The position numbers and the translations under genes are program-made. This document shows positions 41,928 through 53,105 of a stretch of 64,000 bases of DNA, piece by piece. This DNA comes from Castor canadensis (Eukaryota; Chordata; Mammalia; Rodentia; Castoridae), in the NCBI RefSeq assembly GCF_047511655.1, contig NC_133390.1, positions 157,849,583 through 157,913,582 on the forward strand, read 5' to 3'. The notes beneath the pieces were generated by a model, which searched no databases, was not told the origin of the DNA, and saw nothing but the letters and a program-made list of their open reading frames with translations. How positions within the stretch are numbered: the first letter of the stretch is position 1; every line of letters begins with the position of its first letter.

Positions 41928-42033
41928 GGGCTGGGGTGTGGCTCATTGGTAGAGTGCTTGCCTAGCATGTGTGAGGTCTGGGTTCAATTCCCAGCACTAC
42001 AAAAACAGCAGCAACAACAAAAACTCAAAAGCA
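41928..42033 (+). repeat. ID-like SINE
   Basis: AGGGCTGGGGTGTGGCTCAT, TTGCCTAGCATGTGTGAGGT, CTGGGTTCAATTCCCAGCAC and an A-rich tail. Confidence 0.85.
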
Positions 42034-42127
42034 AAAGGTTTTGCTCCCAAGTTTCCTGTAAGTGAGCCCCCCACCCCAGTTCCCACCTTTTTACATAAAT
42101 GCTAGCTTATTATAGACATGATTCTCT

Positions 42128-42243
42128 CCCTCCCTCTTTCTCTCCCTCCTTCCCTCTTCCCTTTCACATTACAGGGATTAAACCCAGAGCCATGTGCATG
42201 CTAGGCAAGCCTTCTACCATTTGAGCCATCCCCAGCCCCCTTA
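42128..42243 (-). repeat. ID-like SINE, minus strand, with pyrimidine tract
   Basis: (CCCT)n at 42128-42163, then CAGGGATTAAACCCAGAGCC, GCATGCTAGGCAAGCCTTCT and CATCCCCAGCCCC. Confidence 0.82.
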
Positions 42244-42249
42244 CCTTTC

Positions 42250-42345
42250 TTTTTTGCACTTAGTATATCTTGGAGATCTTTATATATCTGCAGAGAGAGA
42301 GCTGCCTCATTCTTTTATATAACTGCATAATATTCTACTGTCCAG
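42250..42345 (-). mobile_element. L1 fragment, minus strand
   Basis: TAACTGCATAATATTCTACT matches the inverted C-terminal ORF2/3' region of L1 (compare the GGCTGCATAAAATTCCATTG block in the full L1 at 10717-10736). Confidence 0.5.
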
Positions 42346-42665
42346 TCTGTTATGATTTAAATGTGTCCCCCAAAATCTCATGTGTTGGAAACTCAATCCC
42401 TAAATATGACAGTGGTATTTGGCAGTGGAGCCTTTGAGAAGTAAAAGGATTCCATGAGGCCATGAGGGTGGGGCCCCAACATTGGCATTAGTGGCTTTAT
42501 AAGAAGCAAAAGAGACCATAGTGGCACATGCTTGCTGTGTCACCTTGTGGTGCCCTCTGTCATATTATGAGACAGCGAGATGTTGAGCAGATGCCACCCC
42601 TGCCCTGGGACTTCCCGGTCTCCAGAACTGGGGGCCAGTCTCAGAAAAGGAACCAAGACAGGACT
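42346..42665 (+). mobile_element. MaLR-type solo LTR (MST/MLT1-like), plus strand
   Basis: TATGATTTAAATGTGTCCCC, CATGTGTTGGAAACTCAATC, CATGAGGGTGGGGCCCCAAC, GGCTTTATAAGAAGCAAAAG and CTCCAGAACTGGGG are in MaLR LTR order. It is non-coding. Confidence 0.7.
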
Positions 42666-43248
42666 TAACTGTAATTTCTTTAGCCATCTCCCAGATGATG
42701 GATGCCCCGCACTCCTGGTCTCCTGAGCTCACCTATAGCCCTTTCATTTTCTAGCTTTTGCCCATCCGGCTCTGCCTGGGATACACTTTTGCTTTATCTC
42801 AGGCAGTGCTTCCTCAAGTCACGAGTCCAGCAGCCCTCCGGAGACCTCTGACCTGACTCGTTCAGCAGAGCCAGCACTCTGGGCTCCCAGGAGCTGCCTT
42901 ATCCCTCGGCCTCAGGAACAATCTCAATGGATCACATCCTCTATTTACTGGCTTGTCTGCACTGGAGCCCCAGGCATAGGGAGGGCTGTGCCTCCTTCAT
43001 CAGTGTGTCAATGTCTCTTACCATATCCCAATGACCTCTAAAGAGGCAGGAAACAGAAAACAGTATGAAATAGCTCACCCCGTTCCTGACAACGTCCCCA
43101 AATTCATGACATTCTTGTTTCTCAGATGCTGACTCAGGGCCTTTGCTCTGCTTAGAATCTCTTTTCCTTAAATCTTCTGGTTAGATCTCATTTCAAATGA
43201 GAAGCCTTCCCTGACCACGTATCCCAATCACCAATATTCCTTACCCAG
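42666..43248. other. Intergenic unique sequence
   Basis: Nothing firmly recognised. Confidence 0.4.
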
Positions 43249-43595
43249 CTGTTATGAACTGAGTCATGAATTCATATGTTGAAACCCCAACGTCTAGGAG
43301 CTCAGAATATCACTGTGTTTGAAGATGAGATCTGTAAAGAGATGAAGTTAAAGTGAGGTTACTAGGGTGGGGCCCTAATCTGATATGATTGGTGTTCTTC
43401 TAAGATGGGGGAGAGACACCAGGGAAGAGGCATGAAGACAGACAGAGGGTTAAAAGGAGAGAGGCCTCAGAGGACACCAGCCGTGCCAACACCTTGACCT
43501 TGGCTTTCTAGCCTCCAAGATATGAGGGAATAAATTCTTGTTGTCTCAGCCACCTTATCTTTGTTACGGCAGGCTAGTAACTACACACCAACTTT
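43249..43595 (+). mobile_element. MLT1-type MaLR solo LTR, plus strand
   Basis: GTTATGAACTGAGTCATGAA, TTCATATGTTGAAACCCCAA, AGGGTGGGGCCCTAATCTGA, TAGCCTCCAAGATATGAGGG and AATAAATTCTTGTTGTCTCA. Confidence 0.78.
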
Positions 43596-43840
43596 ATTTT
43601 CTTCATTGCACATCTCACTGTCTGAAAGGCCCTTGTTCACACACATCTCCCTGTATGAGGCAAGCAGTTTAGTTCTCTTGCTCACTGGTGTAGCCTCAGC
43701 TCCAATAGAGCCTGGTACATAGCTGTTACTCAGTAAATGTTCAAAGAGTGGAAGAATGAAGTCTAATTCTAGGTGACAAGAGTCTGATATTAAGACCCCA
43801 CCCCAACACCCATAGACGAGCATCAAAACACCTACGTGTA

Positions 43841-44073
43841 AGCCAGGTACTGATGGTGCACATCTATAATCCTAGCTACTTTAGGGAGGATTGAGTTCAA
43901 GACCAGCCTGGGCAAATAGTCCTAGCGACCCCATCTCCAAAATAACCAGAGCAAAATGGACTGGAGCTATGGCTCAAATGGTAGAGCGCCTACTTTTTAA
44001 GTGCAAAGCCCTGAGTTCAAACCCCAGTCCCACTAATACAAACAAACAAAACAAAACAAACAAACAAAAAAAA
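43841..44073 (+). repeat. B1-ID composite SINE
   Basis: AGCCAGGTACTGATGGTGCA, CAAGACCAGCCTGGGCAAAT, GGACTGGAGCTATGGCTCAA, CTGAGTTCAAACCCCAGTCC and an (AAAC)n tail. Confidence 0.88.
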
Positions 44074-44154
44074 CCACCCCATGTGCTTGGATGTGCACAC
44101 AGACAGCTGGACACTTCCATATACACACCCACTCTGCATCTTTGCCTCTGACAG

Positions 44155-44540
44155 GGTCTTAGTCAGCTTTGCATTACTACAATAAAATGCCTGAGGAAAC
44201 CAATTTGTAAAGAAAAAACAAAGACCATTTAGCTCACAGTTTGGGAGGTTCAAGTCCATGATTGGGTGGTCCCATAGTTTATGCCTCAGGAAAGGGTTGC
44301 ATATGGTGGTGAAAATGTATGTCAGAATGAATGGTAACATTTAGAGCCAGGAAGGAGCAAGAGAGTCATATCTAGAGCCCAGGTTGTCACTATCCCCATT
44401 GAGGGACACTCACAATGACCTAAGGACCTCCCACTAGGTCCCACCTCCTAAAGGTCCCACTGTCTCCCAATAGCATCAACCCCAGGGACCAACCTTTTAA
44501 TACACAGACCTTCAAGGAACAATCAATATCCAAACTACTG
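44155..44540 (-). mobile_element. MaLR-type solo LTR, minus strand
   Basis: CTTAGTCAGCTTTGCATTAC, TTTAGCTCACAGTTTGGGAG, GGTCCCACCTCCTAAAGGTC and CCCAATAGCATCAACCCCAG. It shares its layout with the copy at 62244-62630. Confidence 0.7.
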
Positions 44541-44681
44541 AAGTTGACTGTGTCACTTCATGGCAAAGATGATATACACAGCTCATGGGCTCAGCACAGA
44601 CAGCACAGACAGATATCATACCTACTGCTAAGTTCCAAGCTGACTGTGCTTCTGGGCTGCCCTCAGAAATCTGCACCCACC

Positions 44682-44910
44682 TGGGTGTACTAGTGCCTAC
44701 CTGTAATGCCAGCACTCAGGAGACATGCAGAAGGATAGAGAGTTCAAGGCAAGCCTGGGCTGCATATTTCATTTTTTTATTTCAAAGAATGAAATAAAAG
44801 AAAGGGAAGAAGGAAGGCGAAAGAGAGAGAGAGAAAGGAAAGAAGGAAGGAAGGAAGAAGGAAGGAAAAGAAAAGAAAAGAAAGAAAGAAAGAGAGAGAG
44901 AAAGACCTGG
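44682..44910 (+). repeat. B1-like SINE with GA-rich expanded tail
   Basis: GGTGTACTAGTGCCTACCTG, AGCACTCAGGAGACATGCAG and TTCAAGGCAAGCCTGGGCTG. It is followed by a polypurine (GAAA/GGAA)n tract at 44797-44904. Confidence 0.78.
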
Positions 44911-44984
44911 TTTCTGTCTCAAGAGTGTGAGGAAGGTGTCCAGGTGTTAGACCTCCCATGGGGGTAAGGACGGAAGGAAGAAGA

Positions 44985-45155
44985 GGCATCAGGAACTCAG
45001 GGCCTTGACCTGGCTAGGTAGGCTCTCTACCACTTCAGCCACATCTCCAGCCATTTTTGTTTTAGTTATTTTGAGAGAGGACCTGGTGTCTATGCATGGG
45101 TTAGTCTCAAAGTACAACCCTCTCCATCTCCACCTCTGAGTTGCTACTGTGTCCC
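44985..45155 (-). repeat. B1-ID composite SINE remnant, minus strand
   Basis: GGTAGGCTCTCTACCACTTC and ACATCTCCAGCCATTTTTGT, then GAGAGAGGACCTGGTGTCTA. Confidence 0.65.
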
Positions 45156-45159
45156 ACTT

Positions 45160-45266
45160 TGTGTGTGTGTGTGACTGTGAGTGTGTGTGTGTGTGGTGCT
45201 GGGATCAAACCCAGGGCCTCAGTGTGCTAGGTAAGCACCCTACTACTGAGCTACACCCCTAGCACC
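45160..45266 (-). repeat. ID-like SINE, minus strand, with GT tract
   Basis: GT-rich stretch, GGTGCTGGGATCAAACCCAG, GTGCTAGGTAAGCACCCTAC and GAGCTACACCCCTAGCACC. Confidence 0.83.
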
Positions 45267-45555
45267 ACAAATGGAAATCAAAATAAACTCAAAATAAACC
45301 GGGCACAGGGAACAGAGAGAGCAGAAGGAGGGGCTAAGCTTCCCCAGCCCCCAGCGGAGGCAGAACAACGTGAAGTCCTTTCTGTATGAGCCACATTAGG
45401 AGAAGGTCGTGCCCTGATGATTTACTCGGCCTCATTTTATGCATGAAACAGAGGAGACAAGGGCCCAGTGATAAAATCCTCCCCTTTCTCTGGTTCCTAT
45501 CTTGGGGCTCCCAATATTTCATACAGCTCCCAATTATAACACTGATTTGTTGAGG

Positions 45556-45800
45556 CAGACGGTGTGTGAGAGCCTCAGCTCTGAAGTTAGACAAGCCTGG
45601 GTTCAAATTCTGCCCCTGAGAACTATTTACTGTGTCAGCATAGGCCATAACTTCACCTCTCCATGCCTCTGTTTCTTTACCTATAAAACAGACTTAGAAT
45701 AATACCTACCTGCTTGGGTTAATACATGCACCGTGCTTAGGACGGGGTCTGGCACTTTGTGGGCACTCTGAGCAACAAATACCAATTCTTACTATTTCTA
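45556..45800 (+). repeat. MIR element, near full length
   Basis: GACAAGCCTGGGTTCAAATT, CATAACTTCACCTCTCCATG, TACCTATAAAACAGACTTAG, AATACCTACCTGCTTGGGTT and GGTCTGGCACTTTGTGGGCA are in canonical MIR order. Confidence 0.78.
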
Positions 45801-45875
45801 AATTTATCATGACTTGTCCATCTGAGCCTGCCCCTCCAGGGAGGTGCCAGCCCCTCACTTCCAGGTGGCAAATCT

Positions 45876-46057
45876 AGGGGACTGGGGGTTTCAACTCGGG
45901 CTTTGTGCTTGAGCCACACCTCCAGTCCGTTCTGCTGTGGTTATTTTGAAGATAGGATCTTTCGAACCACTTGCCCAGGCTGGCCTAAAACCATGATCCT
46001 CCCGCTCTCAGCCTCCCAAGAAGCTAAGATTACAGGTGTGAGTTACTGTACCCAGCT
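45876..46057 (-). repeat. B1-ID composite SINE, minus strand, ID part shortened
   Basis: GGGGGTTTCAACTCGGGCTT and GAGCCACACCTCCAGTCCGT, then GATAGGATCTTTCGAACCAC and GATTACAGGTGTGAGTTACT. Confidence 0.83.
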
Positions 46058-46916
46058 TGGTGACGTGGTGGCCCCACATTCTCAGCCTGCTCCACTTTTC
46101 CTTTCTTCTGCCCAGAGCTCACCTTCCCATCTGTTCCTTCTCTGGGCCCCTCGGCAACCTCCCTAAGGAGCAGCAGCATGTCTCCCTCCCAATGTGTCCC
46201 CATGGCTTCCAGAAACCTCCCACACCCTGTTGCCCAGATGCTGGGATGTGGACTGTCCCTTGTATTGTCTCTGTGTCGGGCCATCCCTGGTTCATCTCCC
46301 ACTGAGAGGCGCTGAGAGCAGGCAAGCTTCAGTGACACCCACTGGAGAATGAGTGCTTGTATCTCGTCAGAATGGGGCCTCCTACTTTTTGAGATCTCCC
46401 TCGGAGGCCCTTTCATTTGGCTTAGGTTGGGTGTGGGAGCTCTTGTCCTTTCCTGGGAGAAGGAAAAGCCTTGCTATTAGCTGCCTCTTCTCCTCAGGCT
46501 GAAGCCATTCAACTCCAAAGAGCCCCACCACCACCTGCTTAATTGAAGGGCTTGAAGATCTTGTCTGGCTGTCCTGAGGTGTCCTCCCATTTTGGTGACT
46601 ATCTTGAGAAGGGATTTGATACCCTTTGTCCTCTGCTTTAGGTCTTATTGCCAATTCTAGGCACTAGGAAAAGTCACACTTAACAACTCTGTCCGTCCTC
46701 TATAACCTGAAGGCCTCAGACAAGAGGAAGCGCTCGGGGTGGGGCAGGGCAAGCTCCGCAGAAGCCCACATGCATTGGTGCCTCCTCTGTACCCACTGTA
46801 TGCAGGCATTTGTCTTCATGGGCTCACTGGATCCTTGAGCTGGGAGCCCCATGAGTGTCCTGTACCCCTAGGACTGGGCCTGGGCCCTGGCACCGTTACA
46901 AGTGTTCCATCAGCAT
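46058..46916. other. Intergenic unique sequence
   Basis: Overlapping frames on both strands (up to 128 codons at 46030-46416) have no domain signature. No repeat is recognised. Confidence 0.4.
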
Positions 46917-47048
46917 CTATTAATACTGGTGTGGTAATTCCAGCACTTGAGAGGGCAAGGCAGAAAGATCTCGAGTAAAAGGCCAGCCTGGGCTGCATAG
47001 CGAGACTCTGTTTGAGACAGAAGCATGGAAAAAACAAAACAAAACAAA
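46917..47048 (+). repeat. B1-like SINE
   Basis: GGTGTGGTAATTCCAGCACT, AAAGGCCAGCCTGGGCTGCA and GCGAGACTCTGTTTGAGACA with an (AAAAC)n tail. It generates part of a spurious 196-codon minus-strand frame. Confidence 0.82.
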
Positions 47049-47620
47049 TCAGTTGAGCAGGTGACATGTGTCTTAGGCAGCACTGGGACTCTGGGTCTTG
47101 GGGGTGGGGCTTTGTCAGAGATTCTGCCCCTTCCCCATCTGTGTGGGGATTTTTCTGTTCCCTTCCCCAGCCACGGTGGGCACTGTGGGTGACAGTGTTT
47201 GCTGTCCTTTCCCCAGTGGGTGTGGCTTTTCTCCCAGCAGTGGCTGCTGCCCACTCCCTGGGCCTACAGCACAAGGCAGGTTTTCTCTGGCCTTCCTCAA
47301 AACCCCCAGTGCAGTTGGTGGAGCTGAGCTGGTGAGAAGGTGCAAATTCCAAAATTCCCCTGAGGCTGCTGCTCCCAGGGACCTGCACTCCACTCCCAGC
47401 CCACACGCAGCTCTAGCAATTTGTTAAATGCCGCAGCTGGTTTTTTACCTGGTGTATGGCACCTGGTGTCTGCTCCAGTTGAGCAAGGGCCCCTGTCCTG
47501 TCTACTTGGAGGCCCCTGCCTTCTTTTAGATCCTCAGGATGATTGGTTGCCCTGTGACCTCAGCTCTCAGATATATTCAGGAAATTATCAAATTGCAGGT
47601 TATCTGGTCTTTTCTTCTTC
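47049..47620. other. Intergenic unique sequence
   Basis: Moderately GC-rich. Overlapping frames on both strands, nothing recognised. Confidence 0.4.
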
Positions 47621-47832
47621 CTTTTTTTTTTGGTGGTATTGAAGTTTGAAATCAGGACTTCGGCCTTGTGAGGCAGGCACTCTACCACTTAAGCCACGCC
47701 TCCAGCCCTTTTGCTCTGGTTATTTTGGAGATGAAGTATTGCTTTTTGCCCAGGCTGGTCTGGACCACAATCTTCCTATTTTAGGCTTCCTGCTGTCATT
47801 GGGATGACAGACATGCCCCACCACACCCAGCT
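47621..47832 (-). repeat. B1-ID composite SINE, minus strand
   Basis: TTTTTTTTTGGTGGTATTGA, GGCAGGCACTCTACCACTTA and CACGCCTCCAGCCCTTTTGC, then CCACCACACCCAGC. Confidence 0.85.
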
Positions 47833-47943
47833 TTTTTTTGTTGCGTTGGAGTCTTGAAAACTTTTTTTTTTTTTTTTTTGCCTAAGCTGGCTTCAAATCA
47901 TTATCCTGCTAGGATTACAGGCGTTAGCCACTGCACCAGGCTT
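47833..47943 (-). repeat. B1-like SINE, minus strand
   Basis: T-rich start, GCCTAAGCTGGCTTCAAATC and GATTACAGGCGTTAGCCACT. It carries an internal T18 run. Confidence 0.78.
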
Positions 47944-49100
47944 GGCATTGTCTTGTTGTAAGAGTGGAAGTGATGCTCTGTGTAGCTTTCTATGTCCTCA
48001 GTGTATGAATGTTTTGGACCAGGTCCATATTTTCTTTGACTGCAATGGAGGCGACAGCTTGGCTTCTGAGGCCATGTCCTGGAGTCAAGGCAGCTTCTGT
48101 GTTGCTCACAGGAATGCTTGCAACCGATTCTCAACTGTCAGGGCAGAAGTCTAATTACCCTGAGATCACCACACCACAGGGACAGGCCATTTGTAAGTGC
48201 CCCAGTTGGAGGTCCCTGCTGAGGGTTCAGCCAGCAGCAAAAACTGAGGTGAAAGGTGACACTTCCAGTTCCTAGTCACCAAGTTGTTCCAACTGAGGTA
48301 TCACAGACATCAAAACACAGAGGCCAGCCATCACTACCATGCCTGGGCTGAACCCCTCACCCATGAGATCTCCAGGCCTAGCAGCTGTTGGATGCTGGTA
48401 AGCTTTGTGCTTGTTTCTTTATTATCCCCCTCCAATCTAAGCTGGGGGTCAACAGAGAAGGGATGGAGGCAGCTGGCAGCCTGGGGGCAGCTAAGGGGCG
48501 AGGGTGGACCTTGCTTCCACCCTGAAGGTGTTGATCAACTAACCAAATTGGTGCCTGCTTGGTTTTCAGCTGCTGTATCGATGTGGCTTGCCTGGAAGGC
48601 CAAATCAGGCCCTAATAGAATTGAATTTCTTTTTTCTAGCCATAAAGAAACCCAGAGAGATCAATAATAATAACAGACACGCTCAGAGAAGTACATTGCC
48701 TCTCTAGAAAAATAAAGAGAGTTTCTTCCAATTTAGGCGGTTGCAGAGAAGGACAGGTATATGGGGGAATGGGTAGGGTAGCTCTGCTTGCCTAACTGTC
48801 TTGGAATATCAAACAGCCATTCAAATTCCCCAGTGCCGGCCTTAGGAACAGGGAAAAACAGAAACATGGGTTGCTCTGTCGGGCCCAGCTGTCACCATTA
48901 GGGACAGCAGCCATCAAGGATATTAAGTGATCATTAACTAGTTGGTGGCAGAGCATATCTGATGGCACCAAATATTTTTGTGGGCTGGGAGGAAAGCCTT
49001 AGGGACTTGGGGAAATCCTGGAATCTGTCACATAGCATTTGATCTGTCTGCAAATCTTTTGTAAGGTTTCTTTTCTTTTGGTATACTCAAATTAGGTTGG
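47944..49100. other. Intergenic unique sequence
   Basis: No repeat recognised. Frames of 70-127 codons lack domain signatures. The end part (48880-48990) is AT-rich. Confidence 0.4.
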
Positions 49101-49230
49101 AAGCTGGACGTGGTAGTGTATGTCTATAATCCCAGCACTCAGGAGGCAGAGGCAGGAAGAGCATGAGTTCAAGGCCAGCCTGGGTGATATAGTGTAAGCC
49201 TGTCTCAAAAACAAAAAGCAAATGTACAAG
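49101..49230 (+). repeat. B1-like SINE
   Basis: GAAGCTGGACGTGGTAGTGT, TATAATCCCAGCACTCAGGA, GGCCAGCCTGGGTGATATAG and GCCTGTCTCAAAAACAAAAA. Confidence 0.87.
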
Positions 49231-49477
49231 AACTAAAGAACAAAATTCAAAAACAAAAAACAAAGCAAATTGGAGCAAACAAGAAGTTTCCTCCCTCTGA
49301 CCTACTGCTTTCAGATCTAAGGTTAGATTAGCGGTTGTGTGTCATGTGAACAATCTGATCCAGAGGCAGTGTGAGCTAGATTACTGTGATAAGGATTCTG
49401 AGCCTCTGTCCAGTCTCAGTGGGAAGAAGCACTGTGCTCCATTGGTGATGACTGAAGAGTCAGAAGGCAAGGAGTGG

Positions 49478-49545
49478 GGCTGGGGGTGTAGATTTGTGGT
49501 AGGGTGCTTGCTTAGCACGTGCAAGGTCAGCACTGGGGAGGGGTG
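49478..49545 (+). repeat. ID-like SINE remnant
   Basis: GGGGCTGGGGGTGTAGATTT, GGTAGGGTGCTTGCTTAGCA and AGGTCAGCACTGG. Confidence 0.6.
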
Positions 49546-49639
49546 GGAAGGAAAAGAAGGTAAGGAGTGGAGGTGGCACATCTGTTCCGTATTTGCCAGC
49601 TATGAGGTCTGTTTCAAGGAAGCAACTCTGAGATGGAAG

Positions 49640-50455
49640 TTTGCAGGTGGGCTGTCTATTGGGGTGCACTTGGGAACATCTCCAGGGTGTGAGGGAAGCT
49701 GGGTTGGGCAACAGAGGCCTCAGCATATCGTGAGGGGCCATCTGGAGTTGTCTGCAATTGAGACCAGGCATGGACCAGTCATTGCACGTGGCGTAGTCCC
49801 GGAAATCAGGGGAACGATTTGTCCAGGCAGCTGTGTGCTATCAGCTGCAAGGAATGAGTTGAGTGATCCAAATTATGTCAGTCCCTTTCCCCCTTGCTGG
49901 TGACTAGTCAAGGGGTGGGCATGTAACCTAGTTCCAACCAATGACAATGAAGGGTAAGTATGCTCCTTCTAGGAAGGGGACACATTAGAAGGAACGCCTT
50001 CTCTCCTCCTTTGTTTTTGAGGTACTGGGGTTTGAACTCAAGGCCTACACCTTGAGCCACTCTACCAGCCTTTTTTTGTGATAGATTTTTTTTCCAGATA
50101 GGGTCTTGCGAACTATTCACCCAGGGTGGCTTCGAACTGCAGTCCTCCTGATCTCTGTCTCCTGAGTAGCTAGGATTATAGGCATGAGCCATTGGCATCT
50201 GAACTTCTCCCTTTTTGATTGGGGCATGATGCTTGGGGTTTCAGTAGCCATTTTGAGATCAGGAGGAAGACCCCTCCCACATACCCAGGATGTCAGCGTG
50301 AAGGGCAGAGTCTAGGTGACCTCACTGAGCCGCTGTGCCACCCTGATCCTTCCTGTCACCAGCTTTCTTGTCATGTGAAGTTAACAAAGTCTCCTCATTT
50401 AAGCCACTTTAGTTGGCATTCCGCTATTACCGTTGAACCCATTGTAACAGAAACA
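49640..50455. mobile_element. Possible ancient interspersed repeat, interrupted by a SINE
   Basis: Segments on either side of the SINE (CTAGTTCCAACCAATGACAA before; TCCTCATTTAAGCCACTTTAGTTGG-like words after) resemble the 3' part of an old mammalian LTR or MER-class repeat. The family is not identified. Confidence 0.3.
50010..50201 (-). repeat. B1-ID composite SINE, minus strand
   Basis: TGAGGTACTGGGGTTTGAAC, CTTGAGCCACTCTACCAGCC, then GATAGGGTCTTGCGAACTAT and TCCTGAGTAGCTAGGATTAT. Confidence 0.9.
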
Positions 50456-50930
50456 CTCCAGGCTGAGGAGTGAGGAAGCACAGGGCTTCCTACATAAAAA
50501 GCAGTTCAGGGTGTCAAGCTGATGGTGGAGGCTGGGACCACACCCCATCGCCTCCTCACACAAGCACATTGGCCCAAGACCAACCCAATCAGACCACCTC
50601 CGAGGTATGCACACCTTGAGCAGAGACCCAGGGTGAGGACTCTCCACTGAGCGACATTTATGAGCTGTATCACAGCCAGAGGAGGCCTTGAGTGTACAGG
50701 GAAGGGATGTTTGCCCAGATGTGGCTGAGAAGCAGCGACAAGAGATAGGGTTGGGAACATGGTCACCTTCCATCCCAGTACCAGGTGCTGTCCAGATACA
50801 GGTGTACCTCCCTCCTTGGCCTGAGATGTGGCTGTTCACTTTGTCTTTGGCTCCCATGAGCCAACTGCTGGGTTTTTCTGCAGCTAGCATGGATTAAGTT
50901 TCTGCTACTCGTCCTGGGTGACACACTCAT
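50456..50930. other. Intergenic unique sequence
   Basis: A 163-codon minus-strand frame (50399-50890) has no domain signature and no support. Nothing else is recognised. Confidence 0.35.
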
Positions 50931-50934
50931 GGCC

Positions 50935-51295
50935 TATGGCTGTGACAGTTTGGCTCTAAAACTATCCCCAATTTTAAAGGCCTCAGTCCCAGCTCATGAC
51001 CATATTGGGAGATGGTGGAAACTTTGAAAAGTTGGGCCCCATGGGAGGATTTTAGGTCATTGGGGGCATGCCCTTGAAGGGGCTGGGGAACCCAGCCCCT
51101 TCCTCTTCCTCTTCTGCTTCCTGGCCATGAGGTGTTTGCTCTGCCAAGCATTTCCGCCATGATGTGCTACCTCAGCACAGACCAAGAAGAGACAGGGCCA
51201 ACCGGTCATGGAGTAAAACCCTCAAAACTGTGGGCCAAAACGAACCTTTTCTCTTCATAAGTTGATGGTCTCAGGTATTCATTAGAGTGATGAAG
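50935..51295 (+). mobile_element. Rodent-type MaLR solo LTR (ORR1/MT-like), plus strand
   Basis: GTGACAGTTTGGCTCTAAAA, GGTCATTGGGGGCATGCCCT, CCGCCATGATGTGCTACCTC, GGGCCAAAACGAACCTTTTC and TAGAGTGATGAAGGCTGACT follow the order of rodent MaLR LTRs. It is non-coding. It shares the central block with 63540-63960. Confidence 0.78.
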
Positions 51296-51419
51296 GCTGA
51301 CTTCACACACGGAGCAGTGGGCAGGGCTGGCTAAACCGTAGTGTGTGTGCCTGGGCACTGGGACCCTTCTCAGCTCCTTCTGGTCTCAGAGGACTTTATC
51401 CCCCCATTCTTCTAAAATT

Positions 51420-51600
51420 TCTTTGCAAACCTCATATTTAACTTAAATGGCTGTACAGCACGCCATCATCCAAGCATTTTACTTATCATTTCCAGATGTT
51501 AGGAATTTGGGTTGTTTTAGAGTTTTTTACTATTGTTTTTTTTTTTTTTTATCACAATGCTGTGATTTAAAACAAAACAAAACAAAACACTATATATGAA
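51420..51600 (-). mobile_element. Old L1 fragment, minus strand
   Basis: TTTCCAGATGTTAGGAATTT, GGGTTGTTTTAGAGTTTTTT, a T run and ATCACAATGCTGTGATTTAA resemble the inverted L1 ORF2 end. Confidence 0.5.
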
Positions 51601-52139
51601 ATCTCTTACTGTTTCAGATTATTTCTCTAGACTCACATCCTGGAGGGATAATATAGGGTACAAAGATTGTAAACATTTTAGAGGTGGCATGCCCCCATTT
51701 TTTGTCATTAACAGTTTTAGTGAGATAGTAGAGATCAAATGTCAAACTGATAGCCAGACTATAAAAACATATACGATCTTCTTTCAAAGTTTATCATTTA
51801 TTTTCACTTTTAAGCAAAGATCCCTTACTGTAATATCACTTATATTTTATCATTCACATAGCAGCCATAGAGATCCTGGGGACACCGTCCAGGACAGAGG
51901 GGCCCAAGGAGGACAGAGGCAACAATAGAGCATGTGACTGAGAAAAGACTGGTAAGAGCGGTCCTGCTTTATTTATTATTTATTTATTTTGCAATGCTGG
52001 TGCATGCTGGGTACATGGTCTACATCCCCAACCCGCAATCCTTTTTTAAAGAATCTAAAATTCCAAACCAATTTTACTCACGCTCAATTGTATGAGTGGC
52101 CATTATATTGTCCCCTTCCAATATCATGTTACTTACTTT
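51601..52139. other. Intergenic, AT-rich
   Basis: A degraded inverted ID-like part lies at 51968-52040 (TGCATGCTGGGTACATGGTC). The rest is not recognised. Confidence 0.35.
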
Positions 52140-52640
52140 TAAATATTTGCTAATGAATATAAAATAAGACTTCATTTTTTCAAATTTCTTAAATTTTAGT
52201 AATATTCAAAATTTTGATCTAATATTTATTGGCCATTTGTATTTCTTTTAAAAAAAACTGTCAATGCTCTTTGTCTATCTGTTGGTGATGCTGGTATTTT
52301 ACTTATTGATTTATAAGAATTCTGTACATATTAAGGATGTTTGGAGCCTAACTTTATCCCGATTTGTTGTTTGTCTATGTTTAGTTCATGAGTCATTTCT
52401 GTAGAGGTTGAGGTTTCTCAACCTTCATGAGTCAAATCTGTCCATTTTTGTTTTGCATGTGATTTTTTTTCTCCATTTCTTTTGAGTTCAGAGAATCTTC
52501 TCCCACTTGATGAATGTTTGTTTCTATTTTCATCTAGGTTATAAATGTTTGCTTACATTTAACTGAATTCCATCTGGACTTTATTTTTGTATACATTTTG
52601 AGAGGAGGATCTTTTTTTCCTTTCCCCAAATAGTAAATCA
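52140..52640 (-). mobile_element. Old L1 (L1M-like) ORF2 3' region, minus strand
   Basis: GGCCATTTGTATTTCTTTTA, TCAATGCTCTTTGTCTATCT, GATTTATAAGAATTCTGTAC and CACTTGATGAATGTTTGTTT track the inverted end of ORF2. It is heavily decayed. Confidence 0.6.
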
Positions 52641-52720
52641 ATTACACATGAAATGGCTTGGGGTACTCCCATCATAGGAACAAAGAAGTTCAAAAATTAA
52701 ATGAAAGCCTATGCTAGATT

Positions 52721-53105
52721 GCCTTTCTTTCTTTCTTTCCCCCTCCCTTCCTCCCTTGCTTCCTTCTTTCCTTCCTTCCTTCCTTTCTTCCTTCCTTCTT
52801 TCTTTCTTTCTTCCTCTCTCTTTCCTTTTCTTCCTTCCTTTCCTTTTCTTTCTTTTTTGTTCTTTCTTTCTTTCTTTCTTTTGGTTTGCTTGGGTTTTTA
52901 TTGAAACAGGGTCTCACTATGTAACCCTGGCTGGCCTTGAACTTGCAATTCTCCTGGCTCCACCTCGTGAGTACACGTACCACCATGCTCAGTTTATTCT
53001 ACGTTTTTTTTTTTAAATTTTTTTTATTGGTTGTACAGAGGTTTGAACTTAGGGCTTCATATTTGCTAGGCAGGCGCTCTACCACTTGACCCATGCCTCC
53101 AAACC
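52721..53105 (-). repeat. Pyrimidine tract, B1-like and ID-like SINEs, minus strand
   Basis: A (CTTT/CCTT)n tract at 52721-52880 leads into an inverted B1 (GAAACAGGGTCTCACTATGT to CACCATGCTCAG), then a T run and an inverted ID (GGTTTGAACTTAGGGCTTCA, GGCAGGCGCTCTACCACTTG). Confidence 0.83.

Noticed and set aside
46816..47406. 196-codon minus-strand frame
   Set aside because: Part of it is translated B1 SINE (46917-47048), and the remainder overlaps several other frames with no family signature.
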